Source: Candidatus Saccharimonadota bacterium
GTDB taxonomy: Bacteria > Patescibacteriota > Saccharimonadia > Saccharimonadales > Saccharimonadaceae
Length of the DNA stretch: 36,873 bases
NCBI GenBank assembly: GCA_027493025.1
Contig: JAPUDQ010000041.1
Coordinates: 1 to 36,873 of the forward strand
Direction of reading: 5' to 3'
Part shown: positions 1 through 7,965 of the stretch, piece after piece
Position numbering within the stretch: the stretch's first letter is position 1
How the letters are laid out: each line of letters begins with the position of its first letter
Position numbers and translations under genes: made by a program
The notes under the pieces: generated by a model
Database searches by the model: none
Told to the model about the DNA's origin: nothing
The model's input: the letters and a program-made list of their open reading frames with translations, nothing else

Positions 1-59
1 GCGCTGCCAATTCACTTTTATAGTAACATCCCTCAAGATATAACTAAATGGTTTATGAG

Positions 60-551
60 CTATATGTATCGCTCTAGCCCGACAAATGACACTATTTGTT
101 CGACAAGCTGCTTAGAAGCTATGCGCCGCATGATCTCTGCACTGTCATTTTGTGAAAGTATATTGAGTGAGCCTTCGTACATTATCGACCGATCTATGAT
201 CGCAACCTTGCGATGTAACCCCTTGGTATATAGCACACGAATCCCGCTATGTTGTAGCCGAGAAACTGCACGATATGCCTCATTCCGCTGATATTCATCA
301 TCAATTTCAATCGGGTCACGCGTATTGATGATTATGCCGACCCTCTTTCCACTGAGCTTTTCGAGCTCGGGCAGAATGGTTGCTAGGCGTCGGTTGGTCA
401 TAAACGGTGACTCAATAACCAGCTCGCGCTTGCAACGCTTGAGGTCTTTTGTGAATGCGGGGTAAAAACCTTTCTCATCAAACAGCTCGGAAACATGTAG
501 CTCCTGATAGGTTTGTCTGGCACGAATAAGGAATTGGCGTAGTGCTAACAT
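60..551 (-). CDS. Phospholipase D-fold (single HKD) protein
   Basis: The 163-residue protein has one complete HKD signature near its C-terminus: H113, K115, D120, then G127-S128 and N130. This matches HxKx4Dx6GSxN of the PLD superfamily (PLDc_2 type). Single-HKD proteins such as Nuc or BfiI act as dimers on phosphodiester bonds of DNA or phospholipid. No signal peptide or membrane segment is visible, so a cytoplasmic nuclease role is more likely than a lipase role (inference). The start codon overlaps the stop of a small upstream ORF by 7 nt, suggesting translational coupling. The protein could be the C-terminal piece of a longer helicase-PLD protein split in two. Catalytic fold assignment is good; substrate is unknown. 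Confidence 0.75.
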   Translation of the reverse strand: MLALRQFLIRARQTYQELHVSELFDEKGFYPAFTKDLKRCKRELVIESPFMTNRRLATILPELEKLSGKRVGIIINTRDPIEIDDEYQRNEAYRAVSRLQHSGIRVLYTKGLHRKVAIIDRSIMYEGSLNILSQNDSAEIMRRIASKQLVEQIVSFVGLERYI

Positions 552-721
552 AACAGCTCTTTTTCGTCGTCTTGCTGTAGTTTGCCCTCATCCAAAAGCT
601 CCCTAATATTTGCAATTTCAGCTTCTTTATCAACAACAGATTCAAGGTCTTCAAAAGTTTGGAATAAGTCACTGAGCCCCAGCCATGAAAAGATGAGTCC
701 TGCTTGGGCTCGTTTTTTCAT
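545..721 (-). CDS. Small hypothetical protein, possibly truncated at its 5' end
   Basis: Reading leftward from an ATG at 721 gives 58 residues, starting MKKRAQAGLIF and ending DDEKELLC, rich in Glu, Asp and Leu. I do not recognise a family. Its TAG lies inside the start region of the PLD gene, the arrangement of an operon pair. Its beginning lies about 18 bases from the point where lipase-like sequence starts on the other strand. The reading frame stays open a little upstream without an obvious ribosome site, so this may be the surviving C-terminal end of a larger gene cut by insertion of the lipase locus. Confidence 0.4.
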   Translation of the reverse strand: MKKRAQAGLIFSWLGLSDLFQTFEDLESVVDKEAEIANIRELLDEGKLQQDDEKELLC

Positions 722-738
722 GATTGCGATGAGCGGGA

Positions 739-1028
739 TTCAAACGCCCGATTACCATCCGGAGTGACGACTATCGATGGTACCCCAGGCGGTAGCGTCT
801 TTGCTTTCCGTGACACAGAGGCTGATACGTTATAAGATCTTCTCCAAGATTTATATCGCAACAGGAAGCGATAAACTCACCGCACAGTTTAGCGATGCAA
901 AAGATTTTGTTCAGAAAATACAGCAAGAGTTTGGTACGAGTGTTCCGTATAGCTGTACGGAGCATAGTTTAGGTGGGGGCGTGGCGCAGGGAATGTGTAA
1001 ATTATGGAATCAAGTTTGTAGAGCATAA
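739..1028 (+). pseudogene. Degenerate Lipase_3-like gene remnant (cassette 1)
   Basis: The first part, in the frame starting near 761, reads GVTTIDGTPGGSVFAFRDTE and then meets a stop. It matches the DGTPGDIVFAFRGSE segment of the truncated lipase at 1872-2534. The second part, in another frame, reads FSDAKDFVQKIQQEFG followed by EHSLGGG. It matches FSDAKAFVQKIQQEFG and GHSLGGG of the large lipase at 3337-7893, with close DNA similarity (compare 890-985 with 3689-3785). The nucleophile-elbow glycine has become Glu. Frame changes and an internal stop make it non-functional. The 5' end and everything past the elbow are missing. Confidence 0.8.
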
Positions 1029-1057
1029 GGTTCGTTGCTATTCATACTACATATGCC

Positions 1058-1063
1058 TACAAT
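1058..1063 (+). promoter_or_regulatory. -10 box (TACAAT) of the first membrane-protein gene
   Basis: TACAAT ends 6 nt before the ATG at 1070, so transcription would begin at or next to the start codon. The same TGCxTACAAT context recurs before the paralogous gene at 2558, which supports a conserved cassette promoter. Confidence 0.6.
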
Positions 1064-1069
1064 TAGCTT

Positions 1070-1875
1070 ATGAAGCAATATAAATCTCCGTCTCAAAAAG
1101 CAAAAAAACTCATTCAACACAATCAGTAAAACTTTATTCGTCAAAGAATACTCTCTCTCCAGAACAGACTCGGAAGAATAGAATAATAGGCAGTACGATT
1201 ATTGCCTGTGTACTGTTTTTGCTCTGGTGGTTTTTGGCAGGCGGCTCATCATTGGCTCAACGCATAGCCACGGAAAGTTATCTGAAAGATAAATACGGTA
1301 AAGACTTTGTAGTCTCAAACTATCGAGTAGAGGGATCGGGTATTGGAATTGAAGGTGACCCAACTGCTGACGCTTATCCAAAAGAAGATAGAACGCTTAA
1401 GTTTGAGGTAATTGACAGGGGTAGATTTAAAGAGGGACAACATGCATACTCTGACGATTACCCTGGAGCAGTGTGGTCAAGAGAAGAAAATGAAAACATC
1501 AAGCCAAAGCTAAAAGAAATATTTGGGTATTTACCTGAATATGAGTTAAATATATCTACCTTACATGATTTAGACGGGCAGATTAGTGGCGAATTCGGCT
1601 CTTTTATGCAGGCCTCTCAAAAATATGGTGAGAAAATTACCTATGTCCTGAGAGTTAAGGCTAATAAGCCTTTTGATGAGGAAAATATTGCAAAAACGTA
1701 CCTCCGACTTAAGGAAGATGTAATTAATCGTAATGCACATATTAGCGTATTAAGCTACGCAAACCCAATTAACGAGACTTCCGTACGCGGAATTGCATTA
1801 GGAAATGAAGATATTAAAGCTCCTATTACACAAGAACAATTAAAATCAAGGATTAAAGTTTGGAGTATACGATGA
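1070..1875 (+). CDS. Single-pass membrane protein of the lipase cassette, frameshifted (paralogue 1)
   Basis: From ATG 1070 the frame reads MKQYKSPSQKAKK and then hits a stop at 1127. A -1 shift at a seven-A run (1102-1108, phased A AAA AAA) joins it to a frame open to 1875. The joined product is about 268 residues: a charged N-terminus, one membrane segment (IIGSTIIACVLFLLWWFLAG) and a probably extracytoplasmic domain. It is a paralogue of the protein at 2558-3334. The shared pattern is YLKDKYGKDFVV, GIGIEG, AYP and YSDDYPGAVW in the first half, with divergence after that. Its TGA overlaps the next ATG as ATGA, so it is coupled to the truncated lipase. It may be a pseudogene, a slippage-expressed gene or an assembly error. 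An immunity or chaperone role is inferred only from context. Confidence 0.65.
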
Positions 1876-2534
1876 CTACAGAACAGTATCTAGCGCTATC
1901 AGCGCTTGCGTATTCAAACTTAGACAGTATACCAGATGATGGAATGTCCAATAAAATTTCGGAGATATTACGAACAAAAGATATTAAGAATTACAGAGAC
2001 CTCAATGGCGGCAACATCAACCCCGAGTTCCTGGCTCTCTCTTCAATGTCAAACTGGACGCTTGTTGGCTACCAATCCAACACCGCCTCAGGCTTCTCCG
2101 GTATGGTATTTCAAAAACCTGACAATGCAGATGGTACACCTGGTGATATCGTCTTCGCCTTCCGAGGATCAGAAGATACTACTTTACATGCACGAGTAAT
2201 GGATCTTATAGCGGATACCGCTATATTTCAGCAACAACCAAACAATGAACTCTCTCAACAACTCGCTGATGCTGAACAGTTCGTCTACTCAATTCTTAAT
2301 AACCCTCTGCATAGTAACGCGAGCTATAGTTTTACGGGTCATAGTTTGGGTGGCTCTCTGGCATCATACATGACCTATAAGACCAACACTGACACTATGG
2401 CTGGAGTGGGTAAGGCGGTAACATTCAATGCTCCAGGTATTGGTGGGGTTATTGAAGCTAAAGACGGAATAGATATTAATCTTCGAGCGTATGATGAGTT
2501 GGTATCTTGCCGTAGTGCTTATTGTTATTCATAA
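1872..2534 (+). CDS. Truncated Lipase_3-like protein (cassette 2, no RTX part)
   Basis: This 220-residue protein aligns from its first residue with the N-terminus of the large lipase at 3337. It shares WTLVGYQSNTASGFSG, then IVFAFRGSE (oxyanion-side strand) and GHSLGGS with Ser158 as nucleophile. It stops shortly after TFNAPGIGG, before the segment that holds the catalytic Asp in the full-length paralogue (NHVNMFDWVGN), so an intact triad is unlikely. There is no EF-hand, RTX or secretion signal. I chose ATG 1872, not an upstream TTG, because of the alignment and the ATGA overlap. It is probably a displaced, 3'-deleted copy. It could instead serve as a recombination donor for the N-terminal domain. 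Confidence 0.75.
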   Translation: MTTEQYLALSALAYSNLDSIPDDGMSNKISEILRTKDIKNYRDLNGGNINPEFLALSSMSNWTLVGYQSNTASGFSGMVFQKPDNADGTPGDIVFAFRGSEDTTLHARVMDLIADTAIFQQQPNNELSQQLADAEQFVYSILNNPLHSNASYSFTGHSLGGSLASYMTYKTNTDTMAGVGKAVTFNAPGIGGVIEAKDGIDINLRAYDELVSCRSAYCYS

Positions 2535-2544
2535 AATACATGCG

Positions 2545-2550
2545 TACAAT
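2545..2550 (+). promoter_or_regulatory. -10 box (TACAAT) of the second membrane-protein gene
   Basis: TACAAT ends 7 nt before ATG 2558, which would give a leaderless transcript. The segment 2510-2560 resembles 1030-1072, so the promoter was copied with the cassette. Confidence 0.6.
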
Positions 2551-2557
2551 AGAGGCT

Positions 2558-3334
2558 ATGAAGAAGTCATCTGAGCCAGCGCAGAATACAAAAAGCACAA
2601 AAACAAATCAGCGCACTACATTATCACAACCTGTCAGTAAAAAGAAACTAGGCATAATTATTGTAGGAATTATAGTATTTTTATTCGGCTTAGGAGTAAT
2701 TGGCAAAATGACTGGAGTTCTCATGACGTCTGAACAAGAAAAAATGCAGACATATTTAGAGGAGAAATATGGGGAAAAGTTTGTAGTAGGGAAAGCAACG
2801 TATAAGAATGGGGGCTTTGGTATTGAGGGCGTGTGGGGAGCTGAAGCATATCCAGTGCAATCAAAGGATATAAAATTCCACGTGGGTTCTTACCAGGAAA
2901 AGTATAGTGATTACTACGTAGCAGCGCTTTGGACCAAACAGGCCGAAAAGGAAATGCAGCCAGTTATAGATCGAATATATGGTAAAGATTCTTCAATAAT
3001 AATTAAGTTAGGCATTTGGACAACGCCCCCTTTAACTGATGTCGCAACTAAGAAAAGTCCTACGTTCAAAGAGGCAAAGATCTTAGATAATGGTTTTTCA
3101 TATAACATTGCAGTTACGAACGATCAGGCTTCAAATGATGATTTACAGGCTGATATAAACAAGATATCTCTCCTTGTTGACGAACTTCAATCACAAGGAG
3201 TTAAACAATTTTCCATAGACTATAGAGGTAAGAATGGTGGTGATTCATACAGATGCTACTTGGATAATGAGCACTATGCCCAATTTGGTAAGGAAAATAT
3301 ACTAACGAAGTGTATGAGAAAGGCGGAGAATTAG
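2558..3334 (+). CDS. Single-pass membrane protein paired with the RTX lipase (paralogue 2)
   Basis: The 258-residue protein has a Lys/Thr/Ser-rich N-terminus of about 33 residues. A membrane segment follows (LGIIIVGIIVFLFGLGVIG), and then a probably extracytoplasmic domain. The first half of that domain (YLEEKYGEKFVV, GFGIEG, AYP, YSDYYVAALW) matches the paralogue at 1070-1875, and the rest diverges. ATG 2558 is preferred over upstream starts because it matches the paralogue and sits 7 nt after TACAAT. The gene ends 2 nt before the ATG of the lipase-RTX gene, so the two are co-transcribed with this one first. I do not recognise the family. Pairing with a secreted lipase suggests an immunity protein, a lipase-specific chaperone, or an anchor (inference). 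Confidence 0.75.
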   Translation: MKKSSEPAQNTKSTKTNQRTTLSQPVSKKKLGIIIVGIIVFLFGLGVIGKMTGVLMTSEQEKMQTYLEEKYGEKFVVGKATYKNGGFGIEGVWGAEAYPVQSKDIKFHVGSYQEKYSDYYVAALWTKQAEKEMQPVIDRIYGKDSSIIIKLGIWTTPPLTDVATKKSPTFKEAKILDNGFSYNIAVTNDQASNDDLQADINKISLLVDELQSQGVKQFSIDYRGKNGGDSYRCYLDNEHYAQFGKENILTKCMRKAEN

Positions 3335-3336
3335 AA

Positions 3337-6300
3337 ATGATCAATACTTTAGATTATATAAATTTTTCAAAATTAGCATACATTGATTTTAACGCAAACT
3401 CAAAAGGTAGGACACTGAGTAGTATTATTGAAAAGCAAGACAGTGAAATCAAGGCTGAAGATCTTTCCTCCCCCGACCTATCCGCTCTCGCCAACCCTGG
3501 CTCCTCTCTTCGCTCTTGGACATTGATAGACTTCCAACCCAACACCGCCTCAGGCTTCTCCGGGGCGGCTTTTAAATCTCCAACTGGCGAGATTGTTTTC
3601 GCATTCCGAGGAACAGAACCAGAAGGCCTCACTGCAATAAAAGATTTTTCTACTGATCTCGATATTCTTATGGGTAGAATGCCCCAGCAGTTTAGTGATG
3701 CAAAAGCTTTTGTTCAGAAAATACAGCAAGAGTTTGGTACGGGTGTTTTCTATACCTGTACGGGCCATAGTTTGGGTGGCGGGATAGCACAATATATTTC
3801 TTTCGCCGTGAATAATATGCATGCCGAAACCTTTAATGCTATAGGGATAGCAAATACATTAGAAAACGACTCATCATATGACCCTAATCGCGCGCTTACC
3901 TCGTATAATGTCACAAACCATGTTAATATGTTTGACTGGGTAGGTAATTATGGGATACCAAAGCTTGGAATCACTGTATATCATTCTGATCGAGGTGATA
4001 TTGATTATGCGAAGGTAGATTTTTATAGTTTGAACAAAATGCTTATTACTCAATCTGCATTTGAATTTGGTCTTGTCTCTAAAGCAGAGGCGGTCGCAGC
4101 GCAGCAATATGTTTTATCAAAGATAGAGAAAGAGCTGTACGATACTAATGCTACACTAGCTGTATTTAATGGATACTTTGGTATTAATGATAATACACAA
4201 GGAGACTTGACTCGTTTTCATGGTTTAGGAAACCTTTTAAATATAGCCACTGGCCAGCTTAACCCCACACCCAATAACTTTGAAAATGCCGAAAATAGTA
4301 TAGCTGTGATGAATTTCATAGGGGCTATGACGGTAATTAAAAAATCCCGTGAGGAAGCCAGCTTTGACGGCGATGTTGATGATATGATTTCCGTAAATGA
4401 CTCATATCGAAAATATATATCGGGACAAATATCCTTTACCCAACACCCTCTTTATCTCACTGTAACCTATAGTGATCATGCGGTCAAAAAAGCTTACGAA
4501 ATCGTGTACGAATATTTTCGCAAAAGCCATGCTGATATTCCACCTCAGGTTGTTAAAATCTATGAATTATCAAACCCTGCCCGTCCTCAGCTTAGAGACC
4601 CCCTCATTTTTGATCTAGATGGTGATGGAATTGAAACGACGAGTATTGATAGTAGTACTACTTTTTTCGATATGGACGTCAATGGCTTCGCAGAACAGAC
4701 TTCATGGGCTGCAAGAGATGACGGACTCCTCGTTATGGATAGAAACGATGATGGCATTATCAATGATGCAAAGGAGCTTTTTGGAGATCAGACACTTTTG
4801 GCTGACGGCAGCGTATCAAAGAGTGGATATCAAGCACTCGCCGAGTTAGATGGTAACAACGACGGCAAAATTGACAGCAATGATTCTTCGTATGGATCGC
4901 TAAGAATATGGCAGGACACTGATAGCGATGGAATTACTGATCCAGGTGAACTCAAGATTCTTGAGTCATTGGGAATTGCCTCTATCAGCACTACCTATTC
5001 AGAAGAAAGATTCCTGACGCCAAATGGACCTCGCGTTGGCTGGTTAGATTCATGGGGAAATACTCGTATGAACAGAGGATCATACACTACTCAAAACGGA
5101 GAGAATAGGCTAGTTGGAGAATACTATCTGATCCGAAATCCTTCCAATTCATCAGAAACACTTTCACCAAATATTACTCAGTCTATTGCAGATCTTCCGA
5201 ATATCTCCGGTAGTGGTAATGTCACCGCCCTTCATAATGCAATCGCTAGCGATAACACAGGCGCGTTACGTCAACTAGTCGAGCAGTTTATAGCACAGAC
5301 AGATGAACAAACTCGTTTACAAACAGCTCGTACATTATTAATAAAATGGACTGCAAGCGAAAATATTGAACCTGCAAGCAGGGGGGCGTATGTAAATGCT
5401 CAAGAGTTATCGGTGATTGAAAAGTTTTCTGGTATGCCATATATTGGTACAGACAGAACAGGACTTCCAACAGCAACAAATGCAATTTATATCCAAAGTG
5501 CGTATAGTGAACTTTTGGAGTACACATATGCATCGCTTATGTCACAAACCCACCTAAAACCCCTTTTTAGTTCGTTTGGTGTCAATACATCTACTACGGG
5601 TTCTTTTATAGACCTGTCTACCGCACAACAAACAATTCAGGAAAAACTCAATACTGACAATGTTGCCGGTCGTAAAATGTTACGCGAATTCTCTCAAGCA
5701 ATCAAGGGACTTGGTTTATATGGAAAGGTTAATTTTATAAGTTTTCGTGATCATTTTGCATCCATAAATCCAGAATATGCACGACTAATGGATATGGTTG
5801 GACTCAACGTAATAAACGGAGATGCCGCAAATAACCAAATCACTACCAATGTCAATGTAGCAGCCGCAGTTGATGGGAAAGATGGAAATGACATGATAGT
5901 AACCGGTAGCGCAGACGATGTCATCTATGGCGGAAATGGAGACGATACTATCCAGGCAGGCAACGGAGGAGATCGCGTATATGCCGAGGCTGGCAACGAC
6001 TACGTATTTGGCGGAGAGGGTAATGATCTTATCTACGGTGGTGATGGCGATGATACCCTCGATGGTAACATAGGCTCTGATGTTTTATATGGTGGCGCGG
6101 GTAATGATACGCTTTATGGTAATGATAGTTCCTATGAGAATATCAATGATAACTCCGACATACTTGATGGCGGAGAGGGCAACGACCGTTTGTTTGGTGG
6201 CACAGGCAATGATACGTATATTTTTGGTAGAGGGTATGGCAAGGATATAATCCGTGAGAATAAGGGAGTGGCAGATACCATCATGCTCAAAGGCGGTATC

Positions 6301-7893
6301 ATGCCCGAAGATATCGTCCTGAAACGACAGGGCTCAAACCTTATAATCTCGATACGCGATACGACTGATGAACTAACGATTGAAAGCCAGTTCTACGCTA
6401 TCACCTCATCGTTAGAAGAACCGTACCAGGATATGACATATCATGTAGAACGCTTACAATTTGCCGATGGCACGATATGGAACTACGCGAAAATGCGTGA
6501 AGAAGCCGAGAAAGCACGACCAACAGAAACAAATGACAGTCTGCAAGGTTACGAACGTGCTGATATGATCCACGGTTTGGGTGGCGACGATTATCTATAC
6601 GGCGCAGGTGAAAACGACACGTTGTATGGCGATGAAGGAAACGACACGCTCGAAGGGGCTGAGGGGGCTGATACGCTCTATGGCGGTAACGGCAATGACA
6701 TATTACGTGGAGATAGCTCAGATTCTGACGCAGGCAACGATATACTAGATGGTGGCGCGGGTAATGACAGTTTATACGGTGGAATGGGCACAAACACATA
6801 CGTTTTCGGCAGAGGGTATGGCAGCGACTGGGTAAATGACGAGCGAAGCAGCTTTACTAACATCATCCGTCTTCAAGAAGGAATCTCGCCTAATGATATA
6901 AAGCTCTCTCGGTGGAACTCCCAGCTAAAAGTTACAATCAAGGATACATCAGAAAGTCTAACTATCGCTCAACAATACCAAACAGCTTACGATATGCTCG
7001 GTCGCCCTACAACACGCGAAAATATCGCAAGCATACGGTTCGCCGATGGGACTATTTGGAACTCCGCGGTTATATCAGAAAAGTTATTCTCTGCTACCGA
7101 AGGCAATGATGATATCATGGGCTTTGAAACAGACGATGTCATTCATGGACTTGGCGGTGATGATTACATGCAAGGAGTTGCCGGTAGTGATACCTTGTAT
7201 GGTGACGATGGTAATGACACCTTATATGGCGGCGACGGCAACGATGTTCTTTATGGCGGTCTAGGGTCCGATAAGGTTTATGGCGACATGGGCGACGATG
7301 TAATTTATGGTGGTGATCAGAACGACATGTTATATGGCAATGAAGGCAATGACTTTGTCGAGGGTGATGACGGAGATGACTATCTGTACGGCAATATCGG
7401 TAACGATACATTAGTTGGTGGTGGCGGAAATGATGGCATCTATGGCGGCGAAGGCAACGATATCCTCAAAGGCGGCGTGGGCAATGACAGTCTCCAAGGC
7501 GAGGCAGGTTCTGATACCTATTGGATCGGACTTAATGAGGGCAACGACATGGTATATGATCATGACGGTTGGCAACCAGGGACGGATGTCATTAACTTTG
7601 GTGATACATACAAAAACCTCATTTTCACCAACGACAGTAGTCAACTATATATCACGCAGCAGTCGTCACAGACAAAGACGACGGTTGGATGGTGGTATTC
7701 AGGAACGAATTATCAAATCGAGCAATTCGTATCGAGCGATGGCCATAAGTTGAATAACACGCAGGTTGACCAGCTCATACAAGTGATGGCAACATTCTCT
7801 GCTCAAAACAACGGTATGACCTGGAGTCAAGCTATCGATCAGCGACCGCAGGATGTCCAGAATATCTTGTCGCAGTTTTGGGTCCAGGTCTAG
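3337..7893 (+). CDS. Secreted lipase-RTX protein with FrpC-like self-processing module
   Basis: The protein has 1518 residues. Residues 1-420 form a Lipase_3-like domain with IVFAFRGTE, GHSLGGG (nucleophile Ser145) and a candidate Asp in NHVNMFDWVGN. At D421-P422 begins DPLIFDLDGDGIE, followed by further EF-hand-like loops (DMDVNGFAE, DRNDDGIIND, DGNNDGKIDSND, DTDSDGITDPGE). This is the layout of the FrpC self-processing module, which is cut at Asp-Pro when calcium binds. After a helical stretch come RTX nonapeptide blocks at about residues 847-965, 1065-1152 and 1255-1392. Haemolysin-calcium-binding-related domains (FGRGYG to FADGTIWN) separate the blocks, and the tail fits a type I secretion signal. 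ATG 3337 has GGAG upstream, matches the start of the truncated paralogue, and follows the partner gene by 2 nt. The exporter genes lie next downstream. Substrate and target are unknown. Confidence 0.92.
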   Translation: MINTLDYINFSKLAYIDFNANSKGRTLSSIIEKQDSEIKAEDLSSPDLSALANPGSSLRSWTLIDFQPNTASGFSGAAFKSPTGEIVFAFRGTEPEGLTAIKDFSTDLDILMGRMPQQFSDAKAFVQKIQQEFGTGVFYTCTGHSLGGGIAQYISFAVNNMHAETFNAIGIANTLENDSSYDPNRALTSYNVTNHVNMFDWVGNYGIPKLGITVYHSDRGDIDYAKVDFYSLNKMLITQSAFEFGLVSKAEAVAAQQYVLSKIEKELYDTNATLAVFNGYFGINDNTQGDLTRFHGLGNLLNIATGQLNPTPNNFENAENSIAVMNFIGAMTVIKKSREEASFDGDVDDMISVNDSYRKYISGQISFTQHPLYLTVTYSDHAVKKAYEIVYEYFRKSHADIPPQVVKIYELSNPARPQLRDPLIFDLDGDGIETTSIDSSTTFFDMDVNGFAEQTSWAARDDGLLVMDRNDDGIINDAKELFGDQTLLADGSVSKSGYQALAELDGNNDGKIDSNDSSYGSLRIWQDTDSDGITDPGELKILESLGIASISTTYSEERFLTPNGPRVGWLDSWGNTRMNRGSYTTQNGENRLVGEYYLIRNPSNSSETLSPNITQSIADLPNISGSGNVTALHNAIASDNTGALRQLVEQFIAQTDEQTRLQTARTLLIKWTASENIEPASRGAYVNAQELSVIEKFSGMPYIGTDRTGLPTATNAIYIQSAYSELLEYTYASLMSQTHLKPLFSSFGVNTSTTGSFIDLSTAQQTIQEKLNTDNVAGRKMLREFSQAIKGLGLYGKVNFISFRDHFASINPEYARLMDMVGLNVINGDAANNQITTNVNVAAAVDGKDGNDMIVTGSADDVIYGGNGDDTIQAGNGGDRVYAEAGNDYVFGGEGNDLIYGGDGDDTLDGNIGSDVLYGGAGNDTLYGNDSSYENINDNSDILDGGEGNDRLFGGTGNDTYIFGRGYGKDIIRENKGVADTIMLKGGIMPEDIVLKRQGSNLIISIRDTTDELTIESQFYAITSSLEEPYQDMTYHVERLQFADGTIWNYAKMREEAEKARPTETNDSLQGYERADMIHGLGGDDYLYGAGENDTLYGDEGNDTLEGAEGADTLYGGNGNDILRGDSSDSDAGNDILDGGAGNDSLYGGMGTNTYVFGRGYGSDWVNDERSSFTNIIRLQEGISPNDIKLSRWNSQLKVTIKDTSESLTIAQQYQTAYDMLGRPTTRENIASIRFADGTIWNSAVISEKLFSATEGNDDIMGFETDDVIHGLGGDDYMQGVAGSDTLYGDDGNDTLYGGDGNDVLYGGLGSDKVYGDMGDDVIYGGDQNDMLYGNEGNDFVEGDDGDDYLYGNIGNDTLVGGGGNDGIYGGEGNDILKGGVGNDSLQGEAGSDTYWIGLNEGNDMVYDHDGWQPGTDVINFGDTYKNLIFTNDSSQLYITQQSSQTKTTVGWWYSGTNYQIEQFVSSDGHKLNNTQVDQLIQVMATFSAQNNGMTWSQAIDQRPQDVQNILSQFWVQV
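5875..7510 (+). repeat. RTX glycine/aspartate nonapeptide repeats (in-gene)
   Basis: These are tandem GGxGxDxxx codon repeats, for example GGDGNDVLY and GGEGNDILK, in three blocks separated by two non-repeat domains. In secreted RTX proteins such repeats bind calcium outside the cell and fold into beta-rolls. The repeats are coding, not CRISPR. Confidence 0.9.
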
Positions 7894-7949
7894 CGTATAG
7901 ACATAAGGTATATGCGCTATAGGTGGTGGAGTGACGCGGTATAGGATGA

Positions 7950-7955
7950 TATACT
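7950..7955 (+). promoter_or_regulatory. -10 box (TATACT, TGn-extended) of the exporter operon
   Basis: TGATATACT ends 10 nt before ATG 7966. The exporter genes therefore probably have their own promoter in the 72-nt gap after the effector gene. Confidence 0.55.
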
Positions 7956-7965
7956 GTAGTCATTC

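Noticed and set aside
6401-7411. Several minus-strand ORFs rich in His, Arg and Cys across the RTX region
   Set aside because: They are antisense shadows of the Gly/Asp repeat codons, have no ribosome sites, and have compositions unlike real proteins.
5875-7510. Regular short repeats that could resemble a CRISPR or satellite array
   Set aside because: They are in-frame RTX nonapeptide codons of one long ORF with varied third positions and no spacers.
7894-7949. TATAG/CTATA repeats after the RTX gene as a terminator
   Set aside because: The arms are 5 bp, AT-rich and far apart with no T tract.
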